DNA of 64,000 nucleotides, from positions 17,716,021-17,780,020 of the forward strand of contig BSYO01000014.1 of NCBI GenBank assembly GCA_033239525.1, written 5' to 3'. The position numbers and the translations under genes were made by a program. This stretch comes from Nepenthes gracilis. Lineage: Eukaryota > Streptophyta > Magnoliopsida > Caryophyllales > Nepenthaceae. How positions within the stretch are numbered: position 1 is the stretch's first letter; every line of letters starts with the position of its first letter. Positions 1-12,035 of the stretch are shown here, one piece after another. The notes beneath the pieces are model-generated. The model had not been told where the DNA came from. It made no database searches and saw only the letters and a program-made list of their open reading frames with translations.

Positions 1-600
1 CGAATTTGATTGTAATATGAGTATGCATCCATGAAACTGAGTAATCCATATTCAGACGTCGACTCTACAAGCAAAGTAATCCTTGGTAATGAGAAGTTGT
101 CCTTTGGATAGGCTTTGTTGACGTCAATGAAATCAACGCACATCCTCTAACTTCTTTGATAAATCCAACATTCAGCAATTTCTTCACCTCCTCTCAAATA
201 GCAATCAATTTTTTAATTGAGTAGTTCCTTTGCTTCTATCGGACAGATTTATGATTGGGATTTAGACCCAACTTATGGACTATTATTTCAGTCGGTATCC
301 CTAGCATATCGCTAGGTGTCCAAATAAAGATTTCAAAATTTTGTCAAATAAAATTGATAAGTTGACTTCGTAGTGGTTTGGACAAAAAACTCCCAATCTG
401 TGTGTACTTTTCAAGATTGTTGGGGTTCAAGGAAATTTGGTCTGTTGACTCTCCATACTAGGCCTGTAATAATGTGGTCTCGTCATAGAAACTAAGGTCT
501 TTGATTGGTTGACTTGTGAGCTTTTGAGTGACTTGGGATGTATTACATGTCCGCTCAGTCATTTGATTACCTAAGACTTATCTAATGCCAAATGGAGTAA
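1..600 (-). pseudogene. Reverse transcriptase fragment of element A
   Basis: The minus strand reads as the protease-RT connector and the first RT blocks: an IPTEIIVHKLGL-like segment, then EEVKKLL..GFIKEV, then MCVDF.DVNKAYPKD and LLSFMDAYS..NQIR near position 1. The same string occurs in element D at about 56880-57390. Compared with D, roughly 58 bases between GFIKEV and MCVDF are missing near positions 150-160, which removes an early RT block and shifts the frame. In-frame stops are also present. The catalytic YxDD block lies outside the window. Non-functional fragment; family identity is secure, exact limits are not. Confidence 0.75.
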
Positions 601-779
601 AAAAACTTTATCTTTTAATATAGGATTATAATCACTACTCCAAATACTATTATACTAGGACATTCGAGAATGGCATTGTAGACCAATGGAAGGTCCACAA
701 CCAAGAAGGAGAGCATCTTGGTGGCCATCCTCGGATAGGTACTTAGTATGACTTCTAGTTAGACCACCCCTTGTACGGG

Positions 780-1040
780 TACTAATTCATTATCCACTCC
801 ATATAATGGTCCCTTTGAGATCTTTGATTGACTTTTTTAATCCCAATTTAAATAATGCATCCAAGTAAAGTAAAATTTTAAAACTTTCATTATCTATAAA
901 TACTTTTTTCAATTGGTAATCTATGCTACCATCAGAAACGACTATACTTACAACCAAGGGATCGGAATGTGAAGACGTTACATGAGTCAAGTCTTTATCA
1001 CTATAACTAATAACATCATCCCTATTTTTCATCCTTGGTT
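780..1040 (-). pseudogene. Retropepsin-like protease fragment of element A
   Basis: An 80-residue minus-strand ORF covers the region just before and through the protease active site. It reads DLTHVTSSHSDPLVVS, then VFIDNESFKILLYLDALFKLGL, which aligns with the D copy segment ending VFIDNGSSKNLLY. The usual D-T/S-G triad of retropepsins appears as D-N in every copy in this window (DNG in D, DNE in A, DNK in B), so the Asn is probably ancestral and the third position has decayed here. The ORF then ends early. Retropepsins normally cleave Gag-Pol inside the particle; this one cannot be active. Confidence 0.7.
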
Positions 1041-2630
1041 ATTCTCGAGCTTTTCAAAATATCATCTTGAGCAGGACGCATAGTAATCATGCTTATGATG
1101 CAGAAATCTCCATCTGCATCTACTTAGTTCCTTAGCTGATTGGTCTTATCTCCATCTACTTTTTCAAAAATTTGTCTGAGTCTTTGCAGAAATCGATTGA
1201 GAGTTTCCTTCTGAATTAGCTTTTCAATTTCTATCTGTAGAGTCCTATAGTCTTCAATACTGTGACCCCTACACCAATAGTAGTGACAATATTTAAACTG
1301 GTTACCTCCATCATGATTCTTTAATACCTTTAACCTTTTGAAGAATTTTTTATTTCTAATCTACATCAGGATGTTAGTGTGGGAGTCATTTTTGTTGCTT
1401 CTTTGATTCTCGGAGACCCATGTTGTTCATATTTTTCTCTTCTCCTCCTCCGTCTTTTGGTAAGGTTGGTCTCTTCATTCTGACCATTTTGCTTTGTTAG
1501 CTTCCTCGACTGTTATATAGGCTCGAACAATGGCCTCATCATCTTTGAAAGTCCATGAGTTCTTATAAGCCAAATGCCTAAAAAAGTCATTGGGCTCCAA
1601 CGTGGATAAAAAAGCGCTAAACTTCACCTCTTCGACGAGCTTTGAAATTTTCTTGCCTCGACTGTAAATCTGGCCAGGAACGTTTTCACACTTTCATTTA
1701 ACCGTTATTTAACTCGAGCCAGATGTCATGACTACTTCTCTTCCCTCCTACAGGAGGCAAATTGGGATAGAAAACCGTCGGCCAAATCCTAAAATGGTCT
1801 GATGGAATTCGGTCGAAGCTAATAAAACCATACTCTGATGTTCCCTTTTAAGGTCAGGGGAAGGCAAAGGTACATCACTGCCTCATCTAAGCCTTGAAAA
1901 CTTAAAAGAGTATAGAAATGGTCCAGATGATCCATAGGGTCAAAACCATATTCGAGTGTTCCCTTTTAAGGTTAGGGGGAAGTAGAGGCACATCGACGCC
2001 TCATCTAAGCCTTGAAAGCTTAGAAGAGTATAGAAATGGTCCAAATCATCCATAGGGTCAGAACTTTCATCATATGGTTCCAAAATCGGCATCTTAAATT
2101 TATGCAGGAGTGAGTGCATACAGATCTCCGTTGAAAATGGATATCTCTAAAAATTAACAACTCTTCCTCCAGTGTCTTCTCCAAAGACACATTGCCAAAT
2201 CCTCTCAAATTTTTCCTCCATTCAGAGAGGAGCCGCCATCCTTTTCACATTGAAAAAATTCCTCAATTTGGAGGGATTTTGCACAGACTAGAAAATTGGG
2301 TGGCTTGCAATCCTTGGAGGATGTTCACTATAAAAGGGTCCTTCTTGGAATGTAGGCTCCCACTCATCACAAGAGTATCGTGTGTTTCGCTTTTCAGGGC
2401 TATCCTCTAAGACTCGGAAATTTAAGCAACCTTCAAGTCGCGATGGGACTTTACCGCTTGAGGTTGCTTTATTCTCGAGGTCATCTTGTTGGTCAATCTT
2501 CTTAGAGGGGTGTTTTTTTTCCTATTCTTCTTCTTGGACGTAGCGATTTAGGAGGCCAAAGACGAGATCCCTTTTGGCCACTCATCCAATCGCATGCAAA
2601 TTGTTTAGGCAGCTTTAGAGATGTCATCCA
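1041..2630 (-). pseudogene. Gag remnant of element A
   Basis: Minus-strand gag-like sequence. The best block, around 1190-1330, reads FKYCHYYWCRGHSIEDYRTLQ, followed by IEIEKLIQKETLN. It corresponds to the Cys/His segment KYCDFHRSVGHSTEDYKTLQ of element D and to matching blocks in B and C. Upstream sequence at about 1500-1700 resembles the gag core joined to an alanine- and lysine-rich linker. Two adjacent near-copies of a segment of about 118 bp occur at about 1823-2060, an internal duplication. No long open frame survives. Gag would have formed the particle coat; this copy is dead. Confidence 0.6.
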
Positions 2631-2670
2631 TCTTCATCACAAGTGCACGTTCACAAGGGTCAGATTGGTC

Positions 2671-2965
2671 ATCCATCCAATCGATCACAGGAGGACAATT
2701 GCCACATGAAGTGGCGAATTTGATGGGTATACTGATTTGTGCTCTAGTGTTTGCCATGTTTTTATTGAGGTGGTGGCTTTCAAAATTTTAGTCACGCTTT
2801 CTACAAATGGTGCAAATGTTCATCCATCTGATCGATCACAGCATGACAATTGCCACATGAAGTGGCGAATCTGATGGGTGCACTGATTTGTGCTCTAGTG
2901 TTTGCCATGTTTTTATTGAGGTTGTGGTTTTTGAAATTTTAGTCACGCTTTCCACAAATGGTGTC
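2671..2965. repeat. Tandem duplication of about 150 bp in the leader of A
   Basis: Two adjacent copies, about 2671-2821 and 2822-2965, share long identical stretches such as gacaattgccacatgaagtg, gtgctctagtgtttgccatg and tttagtcacgctttc. They lie between gag and the primer-binding site, so they duplicate the 5' leader. The right copy abuts the PBS-like sequence. The left copy keeps a shorter version of the same motif, so the duplicated unit included the PBS border. Confidence 0.85.
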
Positions 2966-2967
2966 AA
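2951..2967 (-). other. Primer-binding-site-like sequence of element A
   Basis: Read on the minus strand just inside the LTR end, this gives TTGACACCATTTGTGGAA. It is laid out like the PBS of D (TTAGCGCCCATCGTGGGAAG) and like the plant gypsy form TTGGCGCC...GTGGGAA. Position and spacing fix the LTR border at 2968; the match is degraded. Confidence 0.55.
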
Positions 2968-3545
2968 TGTTCCGTTCGAGGATTCTGATTGTTGTATGGA
3001 TAAAGAGAATTATCTGTCGGGTGTTAAAGTGTTTTCAATCTCCGTACATCTTTAATTGAAATCTTGTACAATCACAAAATAAATGTCAAATGATTAACAG
3101 GACTCACTCTCCGGTATATCTTCCGATACTTTAGTCAGTATCTTTCTTAAATAAGAGAAAAGATAGATGATGTAAAATCTATATTTTTATCCAAGGACTT
3201 GCGTGCTTTTATAGTGGTATCTTACGTTAAAAGAGAGAGTATGCTCTTGGCGTCTTTTTATTATTTGTGTACTATCTAAGAAGTATCGAGTTATTCCCTT
3301 TGGTTGGAGAGGACGGGTTTTTATAGAAAATAGACGCCGATTAACCGTTAGGAAAAATGATGAATGGTTAAATTTTATCCCAACAATGGTTTCAACTAAC
3401 GTTCAATATTGTTATTTAAGGATCCGTCTAGGCCGTTAAATTGGTCTCGATCATATTTGCTCAATTGGACTGCACGGACGTTTTGGGCCATTGAGCATTA
3501 TTTTTTAACCCGAAATCATCTTGGGTTGACGGACAATATCCATCA
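2968..3545 (-). repeat. 5' LTR of gypsy element A
   Basis: Limits are inferred. The inner end is set by the PBS-like sequence, with the LTR ending in CA on the minus strand. The outer end is set where the minus strand starts TGATGGATATTGTCCGTCAA, which resembles the LTR start of D (TGATGAGTATACTGTAACTG). That gives a 578-bp LTR with TG...CA ends. The partner LTR is outside the window, so this was not confirmed by LTR-LTR comparison. Confidence 0.5.
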
Positions 3546-5630
3546 ATCATAAACCAAAATAAAAACTTAAAGACAATAGAATAGTTTTCCAATTTATACT
3601 TAAATACTCTAGTCAATAAAATAATAGTCAACAATAATACTTGAGATAGAGTGATGAGAGATCTTACCTAATGGATAACAGTTCATCGTACTTTAAGATT
3701 TTTAAAGAAATATCATTTGGAAGACAAATTTCTATTTTTTTTTTTTATATATATGTGTAAGTTTTGAGAAACTTGCATCAAAATAAGTATTTTAGATTGC
3801 CTCATACTGGAGTAATTACTCAAAGAGACCATGGATTCTTTCAATGATTTCTCTGTTGAAGCACCATATTATGATGATGATGATCTTTTGTAATCTATGC
3901 TCTGGATTTTTTTATTTATAATGACGTTGGACATATCTTAGATTATATGGGTAACCCTCCATGAAGTTATTAATTTTTCTTTTTTAATGAGTTATGATAA
4001 ATTATTCAATAGACGATTCTCATTCTAAATAGTTAAAACAATTTATTGAATGGATGTTGTCCTTTTTTAGGGATCAATATCTTTACTTGGTAACTATTTT
4101 TCATAATTAATAATCATATTTATGAATATGGGTACTATATTACAGATACAATCCTCCTGATGGTGTGCCCTTGGTCATGGCTAACATGACTTATAACTTA
4201 GTAGTATCTAGTAAATCATGGGCCGACTAAGACTTAGGTATATAGCCTACATTTCATGTTGATTCATGTACTATACTTATAGATAGGACTATAAGATACT
4301 ATTTAAAATCTATAATAGTTGTCTACTTATTATACTTTATAGATGATATCAAATATCGCTTTTTTTGAATGTTAGGTTTATGATTTTCACTTACAAATTA
4401 ATATACAATGATTTATTTTAATATATTTTACTAATTTATTATAATAGTTATTACTGAAATGTGGAATAACATAGAGAGGAGTCAACACAACGAGAAAATT
4501 TGCCAAAGGTCACATGGAATGATATTTGTAAGCCCTAAAAGGAAGATTGTTTTGGCATTAAGAGCTCTATTGCATAGAATAAAGCCTTCCTTGACAAGCA
4601 ATTATGGCATTTATTAGCGAAGAATGGCGATTAAATTTGAGTGAATTAGATTAGATATTAACATATTAAAGATAGATTTATGACAGTCAAAGATTTTTCA
4701 ATCTACTCCTTAAAGTTATGGTAAAATTAAGAAGTTGAGTAACTCTCTAAGACCTTTTGTGTACAATATTGTGGGTAATAGAAAGGATACTTTTTGTGAT
4801 TTGATTTTTGGAACCCATTAGATGCTGTTCTTGTTGATTTTTCCTTTTTTACCAATCACAATTGGTACAAGCATTCACCATAGCATAAATGTTGTAATTG
4901 TTATCTTGGGTAAAAATTGAAAATGGTTCTCTTTTGCTCTTCTTTCACGGGGATCATTTATTAGTACATAGGCTTTCCATGACTCATACCCCTCCCATAC
5001 AGACTAGGTTTAATGGGTTTTTGATCCCTATGGTCTCTTTTCCATCTATTCGGCTTTGAAGATTTTTCAGTCAGTAGGTCCAAAGGTCCCCTGGGCCTCC
5101 TTTGTTTGGGGCTTTAACTATCACCCCTTTCATGTCTTATTTTTTGGTTGGCTATTGAAAAAGACTAGAAAGTCACTATTCTTAACTCGTTTTAACCATT
5201 TTTTAAATCATAAAATAAAGATATAGACAAACATATAATACATATAAAATATATTTAGATTTAAATATATTTAACTATCAAAAAGATGTAAACAATAAAC
5301 ATGATAAATAACAATAGTTAAGATAGGATTTTTACTAACGAAAAAACCTTAATAACCATGATTATTGAGTAAAATCGTGAATTTCTATGATCATTAAAAA
5401 TAATGTACTAATAAAGTTAACTTATAAAACAAGTGGTACAGATCCATTAATATAGCCGACTTACTCTCGACTTGTAACCTCTACTAAGGGACTTATTGGA
5501 TTTGTCTTCAACAACAAAACCAAATACATTTTGGTCTTCTTATCAATCTCGCTTTATGAGTCATTGAATTAAAATATCAAATGAATCGATCAATAGTTAA
5601 AAAATATTAAGAATGAGAATATTATTTTTC
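3546..5630. other. AT-rich intergenic DNA, nothing recognised
   Basis: No ORF with recognisable protein content, no RNA gene and no clear repeat. There are short homopolymer T runs near 3730. It could be very old element debris or ordinary intergenic DNA. Confidence 0.5.
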
Positions 5631-5639
5631 TCCAATCTT

Positions 5640-7450
5640 AATTCTCTTTACATGATTTGAAGTGTACAATTCTTAATTTTATTTCAAGTTTTAAGTGATA
5701 GATGTTCTTTTATCAAATTGAGATTTATATAAAGTCTATTCTATCTAGAATACCAAATGAAGAAGTCTTTAAAATGTTAATAGCATGTATTACAAGGATT
5801 CTCATCCAAAAAAAAAAAAATTACTATGAAGTTTTGAGATTGTGTCTATATTTGTTCAAAATATTTTTAAATTTGAAAGAACATGGAACATATCTAGTCA
5901 TTAGCTCCATTTCATAGGGTCTTATCCTTAAAATGACATCTCAAAAGAAGAAAAAAAACTTCCTATTCATAAATAGGATGTCACTTCTTCCCTTAATCAA
6001 TGTGAGAAAAGCAAGAAACAACATAGCTCTAATGAAGAGATGGAAATGCTGATGTATTGGAGCCATAGGTATGGATCATTCAAATGATTTGAATGTTGAG
6101 TTTTAAGTTTAAGTTAATTTTCGTTACTATTGATATTGGAGAAAATGTTAGCCGCTTCTATTCCTTAGACCTATTATACACGATTTTATCCTTAAAAATA
6201 TATCTCAAAGAGAGAATTAAGTCTACCTATTTAAAAATATGTTCCTCGATAGCTGTTGATTGGCTTTTGTAAATGATACTTCAATTGGCAACCAGTGGTC
6301 AAGGAGTGTTGTTGAGCAATAATAACTTGCGGATTTATTCAAAAACAATTTTTTTATTTTAAAAGTGAGAATTCTTTCTTTAAAATTTTGAACTTAAAAT
6401 TCATTGAATATGAAACACATGAGAAGATATTTTCTCTTATCATGCTAATTAAATGTACCTGTAACTTAATTTTGTGCAAGTTTTTTTTTTTTTTAACAAA
6501 ACAAACCAACCTATTTTATGTCCAAATAAATAACTAAGAAAGAGAATTATATTTCACTCTAATCTTAATTCTCTTTGCGTGTTTAAAATCAAACAATTCG
6601 TGAGCTTATTACTCGTTTTAAGTAATATTGGCTCTCATGTCGGTGTGGAGGCTCCTATGAAGTCTATTCCATCAAGAATATCAAATGAAGAAGTCTTTGA
6701 AATGTTATGGCATGTATTAGGAGGATCTCCATCTAGAAAGAAAATATTACAAATGAGTTTTGAGGTTTGTCTTTTATGTTCAAAACATTGTCAATTTTTA
6801 AGAAGGTATAGAACTTTTCCATTCGCTAACTTCACTCCATGAGATCTTATCCTTAGAAATATCTCAACTGAATAATAAAAATTTTTTAATTATAAATATG
6901 GTATCATATCTTTACTTAACTAATATGAGATAAACTAATCACAATATAATCCTGATGAAGAGGTAGTCATATTTATATATTGGAGGCGCCAGTGTGGATC
7001 TCATAAACAACATGATTGTTGAGTTTTGAGTTAATGTCTATTTGTATTCGAGGTATTATTAGTTTTGAAAAAAGTATGAGCTGTATCCGATTATTTGACC
7101 CATTTCACGCGATTTTATCCTAAAACAAGTGTCTTAAAGAGAAAAGAAATACTGCCTACTTTTAAGTAGATTGTCACATTTATGCTTGAGAAAATCCAAC
7201 CCAAGAGAAGCCTGTTAAGAAGGTGGTTATATTGTTATACTATGGGCATATATATGGATTCTAACGAACGACGTCATTATAGAATTTCACGGTTATATCT
7301 GTTATCAAACAAGGTATATCTACCCTAAAAAAATACATGGGACACATCTAGTCTATAGACCTATTTGGCATGATTTTATCTTTAAAAAGATATTTTGAAA
7401 GAATAATAAAGTCTTTCTAATTAAAAATAAAAGATAATCTTTTTGCTCAA
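5640..7450 (+). repeat. Eroded tandem repeat, unit about 264 bp
   Basis: A phrase of the type GATTTTATCCTTAAAAATAT, followed by CTCAAAGAG, recurs near 5918, 6182, 6843, 7111 and 7372. Spacings are about 264, 661, 268 and 261 bp. The longer gap is about 2.5 units and contains unrelated sequence at about 6230-6540. Other phrases recur in register: a GGAGGCTCC/GGAGGCGCC/GGAGCC block, a block reading TCAAATGAAGAAGTCTTT, and GAGTTTTGAGTT. Two short plus-strand ORFs (5702-5917 and 6579-6842) share KSI.SRI.NEEVF.ML, so units may derive from a coding exon. Function unknown. Confidence 0.65.
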
Positions 7451-8342
7451 TCGAAATGGAACAATCTGTCTCCAATATAATTTGTGGAGTTTCTAAGCCC
7501 AAACTTATTAGGTTTAGTATCAATTAAGCTAACTCAATTAATTAGCAGAACAAATTCATAGATATGCAAAAACATTAACAGGTTTATTAAGGTCCAAAGT
7601 TAAAGAATACAAAGTCTGAATTTGATCCAATTTCAATCAAAATAAATTAATATTAGACAAGCAATCGAGTGACCAAGTGGCTAAATAATTATTAAATATA
7701 TTAGATCATAGGCTCGAATAACTGAATATTTGAATATCAAATTGAGTGGTTAACTTAATTAAATGGTTGAACAAAGCGAGTAATTTGTATACTCTACAAT
7801 TACTCTAAGCGATGGTCTTCTAATTAACTAATACTAACTATTCATCATCACTAGTTAAACAGTTTCCAAAAAATCTAACAATCATAATGTGCATAATAGT
7901 GATTGATCTAATAAATTGTCAATTGTCATAACTACTTAGATTACAGCTTATTATTTCTTCTTAAGAAATGGCTGTCAATTGACCACGTTGTCATAAATAT
8001 ACCTTTTTTTTTTTTAAAGAAGAGAGATAAATTTTGAAAAATATAGAATAGAGTTGAGCCCTCTAATATACTTATTCTTCCACAAAATACAAAATCAAGT
8101 CCGCTGTATCTCCCTTTCTCTTTGTCATATTATTAATTTCTCCCATATTTTAAAATTTTTAAAAGTTTATCGACTTAAACATTAGAAAATATATTAATGG
8201 GTAATTTTTAACTTTTTTAAATTATTATTTACCATTATAATATATAGAATTTTGATAAAATACTCGATAATTTGACTCACATTTATTTAAATCATAATTT
8301 AAATTTCAAATACACATTAAAACACATTTCTTTCATTTAGAT
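7451..8342. other. AT-rich intergenic DNA, nothing recognised
   Basis: Very AT-rich with poly-T/A runs and many short direct repeats. No supported gene or element boundary was seen. Confidence 0.45.
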
Positions 8343-9557
8343 AATATTAAATGACGTGATACATTTGATTTGACATATTATCCTAATTTAAATTTGAATA
8401 GTAATTAAAGTGTAATCTGATAATGTTATCTAAAATTAAAATGGTTAAGAAAAACGAAGACCACGTTCTTGACGCCAAAATTGGGTCGTCGTGGCTGCTC
8501 TCGTGCTTCGGACGCTTAACCACGAAATATTCTCTGGAGGCTTCGAAGTCTACCAACTTCAACGTCGGAGGTGTTTTCGGTGGGACAACCTCCCACCGTT
8601 AACGCTAACCTCTTGTTACTGCGTGATTCCGCGCGACTAGTCGCCGGTGACGGCGAATCGAGAACATAATTCAATTGATGACTTCCTTTGCACCAGGAAT
8701 GCAAACTTTTGCCGCCCTGCCCGTACAGCACGGCCATCCACGTGAGCATGCACGTGCCTTCCCTCCACCCCGTAGCATTGCTCTCGGTTCGACTTTTTTG
8801 ACCAATTTTTCTCCCACTCCAAATTTTCTGACATTGTACACCTGCAATTAATTTTATTACATATAATAAATTAAAGTATTTAATTTTTTTATTAAAGTAA
8901 TTGGTTCTATTGGGTACAGTTAAAATAATATCCATCCAACCTAATAAAATATGAAAGCCACAAATTTTAAACCCCTCGGGTCATCCTTATAAAAATATCA
9001 AATAAAACCCTTTATTAGGTGGCAAATAAAGGAAAAAGGAAAAAAATTAGGGGGCAAGAAAAAATTTGTCTAGATACACAACGATTAGCTGGCGAGGACT
9101 TAGCTCCTCCGATTGATTAAATGGCCAAACAGATAGACATAATAAAAGCCTAAAACACGGATAGAAGGAGGTAACTAATAGCCTTTAAAGATTGCAAATG
9201 ATTAAGTCTAGTATTAGATCTTAACAAATATTTATATAAATCAAAGGCAAAATCCCAATCACAAATGGTCATGACATTAAATAAATAGTAATAGATTAAA
9301 TGATAAATATTAAATATTTAATGATTATGAAATTTAGGCAATTGTTGAATCTCAATCAATATAATACCTCAATTAACTAGTCACATCGATTTTTCGCCGA
9401 TCAACTTTCCGTGAAAAAAAAAGCAATACTAATTGACATTAATTGCATAAATATTAAAATTTAAGGCAAAAGTGAGATGGGCAATCAAGTTGAAAAAAGC
9501 AAGTACAGAGATATTATCTCGATAGTCACATCCATCCATCTCGGCATCCATCCATCC
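8343..9557. repeat. Duplicated flank segment, copy 1
   Basis: Near-identical to 11044-12035 in the same orientation, beginning at atattaaatgacgtgataca and running through a GC-richer part (about 8460-8840) into AT-rich sequence ending at the catccatccatc motif. This copy is longer; blocks of one to about 73 bases present here are missing from copy 2, for example the block at about 8561-8633. An open frame of 139 codons on the minus strand (8516-8935) crosses the GC-rich part, but I recognise no domain and it is disrupted in copy 2. Both copies lie immediately upstream of the same copia LTR sequence. Confidence 0.85.
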
Positions 9558-11040
9558 ATCAACTTTTCGGTGAACAAAGAAAATTCGAATCGCTCTCCGA
9601 TTTGAGGGCATATTCCTCTCGGTTGAGCACTTCGGCCAACTTTCCCGGCCAACAAAGATTTCCGCTCGGGAACGGATTTGGAGCACTTGACATTATTTTA
9701 TAAATGCACTTGACCATCAACTTTTCCAAGAAATAAAGATTGTGGGTTGTCGGTTTAAAATTCATTAAAGATTGGGCTCCGAGCCCTCCACGCGCCAACG
9801 TCCAGAGGCCCAAGCATCCATCTCCGAGTTTCATGCTCCAACTTTTCGGTTAAATAACAAAGATTTCCGGCCAGAATCGATTCAATTTGTCTCCGATTGA
9901 GAGCATGTAATCCCAGAACAAAGATTTCCGCCAACAAAGATTGGGGCCGGATTTGAGTACTTGGTCAACTTTTTCACAAGCCGAGAGCGTTAAACGTGAG
10001 TTTAGTGGGTCAACGAAATCGACAACTATATTTACGGCTCTATTCGCTCCCGGGCAAGTGATGTGGACAACCAAGCTGGTCAACCATCCGTTCCTTCCAT
10101 TCTCCTCCACCTTTTGGTCGATGAATCCAGGTCAAGGGGACCTCCGCCCAACCAAAGGAAGACACATATCGATTTTCTACCTTGCAATCCGCTAAAGTTA
10201 AATCATTCCCAAGCGCTCGATCTCTAAATTGACAAAACTGTACTCGAATTGGCCAAAACGGCCAACACCTGCATCTGGAATCGACCAAATTTCGTAAACG
10301 CGTCAAACCTCCTTCACACTTTTTTAGAATTCCATGAGAACCTCCTCTATAACATACTGAGGCTATTAAAACCACCCAAAGATGGGGGCCATAACCAAAA
10401 ATGGGCCGCCCTCAACGCCAGATTATTTTGAGCCCCCATTTGAGAAGAAAGCCTTCATGCTTAAAACACGCTTTTCTATAGTAAATTAACTTAGCTGACT
10501 TCCAAAATATCTTCCAAAACCCAAAGTGCCGCTGACATGGAAAGAACATATCTTTGTACTTCAAGACTTTTCGGGAGGATCTCGCCCGCCACACAAGCAA
10601 TCGCTATCAATTAAAATAACCGGGCTTCTACCCGAGAAGGCAAGACTCCAGAATTAAAGAAGGAGATCACCTTCCAAAGAGGAGGATTGTCCCTCTACTA
10701 TGGCGATCCATCATCCATTTTTCTTCCACTTTTTCAACCTCGGCGCATTCGACAAACACTTCCATCCTAATCATACAGCCATTTAAAGGCCTGCGCCCTC
10801 ATTGCTGCACGGAGCGTTGGTTACCCTGCACACATCCATTAAGGCACAAGCCTTCTACGGCCGTTTATCGTTTTTCCCACCTCCTCGAGATCAAGAAGGC
10901 CTTACGTGGGAAACGACTCTATCTCGCCCACTTTCAATTCAAGTGGTGACAACCTCGCCAACCTCTTGTTAAGATTGAAATTCAACCTTTTCTCACCATT
11001 TTTCTTGAGTCATGAGTACTGGTGACGCATCACTATCATA
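9558..11040 (+). repeat. Scrambled copia-LTR-like mosaic
   Basis: Pieces of the copia LTR at 12036-12938 and 15278-16280 recur here in roughly the same order with other sequence between them. Examples are gattgtgggttgtcggttta at about 9739, gccagattattttgagccc at about 10420, gagaagaaagccttcatgct at about 10443, acatatctttgtacttc at about 10547, and tctcaccatttttctt near 10992. Insertions of CTTTTCGGTGAACAAAGATTTCC-like phrases occur several times at 9558-9960. No coding product is supported. It is either an old rearranged solo LTR or a faulty assembly of two haplotypes. Confidence 0.6.
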
Positions 11041-11043
11041 TTT

Positions 11044-12035
11044 TAATAATATTAAATGACGTGATACATTTGATTTGACATATTATCCTAATTTAAATTT
11101 GAATAGTAATTAAAGTGTAATCTGATAATGTTGTCCAAAATTAAAATGGCTAAGAAAAACGAAGACCACGTTCTTGACGCCAAAATTGGGTCGTCGTGGC
11201 TGCTCTCGTGCTTCGGACGCTTAACCACGAAATATTCTCTGGAGGCTTCGAAGTCTACCAACTCCGCGCGACTAGTCGCCGGTGACGGCGAATCGAGAAC
11301 ATAATTCAATTGATGACTTCCTTTGCACCAGGAATGCAAACTTTTGCCGCCCCGTACAGCACGGCCATCCACGTGGCATGCACGTGCCTTCCCATTCGAC
11401 TTTTGGACCAATTTTTCTCCCACTCCAAATTTTCTGACATTGTACACCTGCAATTAATTTTATTACATATAATAAATTAAAGTATTTAATTTTTTTATTA
11501 AAGTAATTGGTTCTATTGGGTACAGTTAAAATAATATCCATCCAACCTAATAAAATATGAAAGCCACAAATTTTAAGCTTATAAAAAATATCAAATAAAC
11601 GATTTATTTGGCTCAGAAGGAAAAGGAATTAAAAATTTGTCTAGATACACAACTTGCCAATTGATTAAATGGCCAAACAGATAGACATAATAAAAGCCAA
11701 GGTAACTAATAGCCTGATAAATGATTAAGTCTAGTATTAAATCTTAACAAATATTTATATAAATCAAGGAATAACCAATCACATTAAATAAATAGTAATA
11801 GTCATTAAATGATAAATATTAAATATTTAATGATTATGAAATTTAGGCAATTGTTGAATCTCAATCAATATAATACCTCAATTAACTAGTCACATCGCTT
11901 TCAAAAAAAAAGCATACTAATTGACATTAATTGCATAAATATGACAATTTCCTTAAGGCAAAAGTGAGATCGGGGGTAGAAAAAAAGTAAGTACAGAGAT
12001 ATTATCTCGATACACTTGCATCCATCCATCCGACT
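11044..12035. repeat. Duplicated flank segment, copy 2
   Basis: Second copy of 8343-9557, direct orientation, shorter by many small deletions. Long identical stretches include the GC-rich part with ggtcgtcgtggctgctctcg and the AT-rich tail with ttaaatattaaatatttaat. It ends at the catccatccatccgact motif that forms the left target site of the copia element. Confidence 0.85.

Larger units (their letters stand above)
1..3545 (-). mobile_element. Gypsy element A (Tat-type), 5' part, decayed
   Basis: Remnant of a Ty3/gypsy LTR retrotransposon read on the minus strand. From right to left it shows a 5' LTR, a primer-binding-like site, a leader with a tandem duplication, gag, the protease active-site region and the start of reverse transcriptase, where the window edge cuts it. 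Its protein remnants match elements B, C and D here in order and wording, which supports one family. Many stops and frameshifts show it is inactive. The remaining pol, any antisense ORF and the 3' LTR should lie upstream of the window. The Tat assignment rests on the sister copies, which have an antisense ORF and two RNase H-like segments. Confidence 0.8.

Noticed and set aside
8516..8935. Minus-strand ORF of 139 codons in the GC-rich flank
   Set aside because: No recognisable domain, and the frame is broken in the second copy of the same segment at 11044-12035.
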